32,357 nt of DNA from Lentibacillus populi (GTDB taxonomy: Bacteria > Bacillota > Bacilli > Bacillales > Amphibacillaceae): NCBI GenBank assembly GCA_014642895.1, contig BMJD01000045.1, forward strand, positions 1 to 32,357, given 5' to 3'. The notes under the pieces are model-generated. The model saw nothing but the letters and a program-made list of their open reading frames with translations, did not search any database and was not told the origin of the DNA. The translations under genes and the position numbers were made by a program. This document shows positions 31,965 to 32,357 of the stretch, piece after piece. Every line of letters starts with the position of its first letter. Position 1 is the stretch's first letter.

Positions 31965-32215
31965 ATGGAAGAAAAACAATTTTTAAACGAAGTTCTTGAA
32001 GAGTTAAAGCAATATCAGATAAGTTCAAAGAATAGAAAAGATATTAAACAACAACTTTTAGAGCATATTCAAGAATCTCATGAACACGGCCAAGATAGTA
32101 TTAATGAATTGGGGGATCAACAACATTTGTCAAGGATTTTTTAGAGATTAATGGAATAGATCTTCTTTCTGAAATAAATAATCAAATTTTTTATAAACCA
32201 ACAGTAGAAGGGTGA
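31965..32215 (+). pseudogene. HAAS (DUF1700-type) domain protein, frameshifted
   Basis: The frame MEEKQFLNEVLEELKQYQIS then KNRKDIKQQLLEHIQESHEHGQDSINELGD is a classic HAAS helical domain, but it stops at 32144 after an aberrant tail. One base later in frame, the expected continuation FVKDFLEINGIDLLSEINNQ runs to TGA 32213-32215. Restoring one C in the run around 32117-32123 would give the family's E-L-G-D-P-x-x-F-V-x-D-F-L. There is no ribosome site, and the PadR regulator that usually precedes HAAS genes is missing. The gene looks inactive, unless the shift is a sequencing error. Confidence 0.65.
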
Positions 32216-32250
32216 TACATATTGTGCATGTACAATATGTATCACCTTTT
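32211..32250 (+). terminator. Terminator after the HAAS pseudogene
   Basis: GGTGATACATATTGT (32211-32225) and ACAATATGTATCACC (32232-32246) form a perfect 15-bp stem around GCATGT, followed by TTTTATTTTTT. Confidence 0.88.
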
Positions 32251-32357
32251 ATTTTTTATGAGATAAGAAACCAACATGGCTCCGCATTCGCGCAGCCACC
32301 GTCTATGATGAAAAAGAATTTCTAGCCTGGATAGGAGGTATATCACATTCATTTATT
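32251..32357 (+). other. Window end: short open frame, possibly coding, unresolved
   Basis: After the terminator, one forward frame reads KKPTWLRIRAATVYDEKEFL then AWIGGISHSF without stop to the window edge, but it has no start codon or ribosome site ahead of it. An AGGAGG occurs at 32333-32338. It may be a gene fragment, or leader sequence of a gene beyond the window. Confidence 0.25.

Noticed and set aside
32333-32357. AGGAGG at 32333 as the ribosome site of a gene starting at ATT 32347.
   Set aside because: No standard start codon follows within the window and too few bases remain to judge.

Overview
The window reads as a low-GC Gram-positive chromosome from a moderately halophilic, spore-forming Bacillaceae (Virgibacillus, Oceanobacillus or Lentibacillus type). 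Evidence for this is the aa3-600 quinol oxidase operon qoxABCD, an ectoine operon (ectABC) beside an OpuC-type compatible-solute importer, a YppG-like protein, a CBO0543-family membrane protein, purine-rich Shine-Dalgarno sites (GGAGG) and several Bacillus-style U-tract terminators. The genus call is inference; no rRNA or other phylogenetic marker is present.

Layout. 1-1069: right end of an IS200/IS605-like element, a 49-aa hydrophilic ORF, seven tandem 52-bp repeats that each fold like a terminator, and the qox leader with an Fnr/Rex-type palindrome. 1070-5187: qoxABCD plus a truncated QoxD-like paralog. 5230-7258 (minus strand): a small membrane protein and prfC (RF3). 7633-9607: a cre-like site, a DUF485 protein and a sodium/acetate-type symporter. 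9703-11504: an array of 21-bp repeats, then nicotinate phosphoribosyltransferase. 11600-13711: small proteins, two GNAT acetyltransferases and an Hsp20 chaperone. 13836-19890: the osmoadaptation block, with ectABC (synthesis) followed by opuCA-CB-CC-CD (uptake), each with its own promoter. 19905-20117: a gene-free stretch with long-range base pairing, the best candidate here for an unannotated structured RNA or intergenic repeat. 20203-26877: a CocE/NonD hydrolase, three unassigned membrane-protein genes, a pssA fragment, and a DUF3100 transporter paired with a metal-dependent amidohydrolase behind an operator-like dyad. 26950-32357: a scarred, visibly more GC-rich accessory segment. It holds an integrase remnant, the orphan 3' end (domains V-VI) of a group II intron abutting a frameshifted DinB 3' exon, then an intact DesK/DesR-like two-component system with an ABC-2 exporter, and a frameshifted HAAS-domain gene.

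How the genes work together. qox provides aerobic respiration. ect and opuC handle salt stress by making and importing compatible solutes. The symporter pair probably takes up acetate or another short carboxylate under carbon-catabolite control. The DUF3100/amidohydrolase pair looks like an uptake-and-hydrolysis module of unknown substrate. The terminal two-component/ABC cassette has the architecture of drug- or lipid-sensing efflux modules. I found no CRISPR array, tRNA, rRNA or prophage. Nothing here is a clearly new multi-gene system; the most novel-looking signals are non-coding (19905-20117, 357-719 and 9703-9808).
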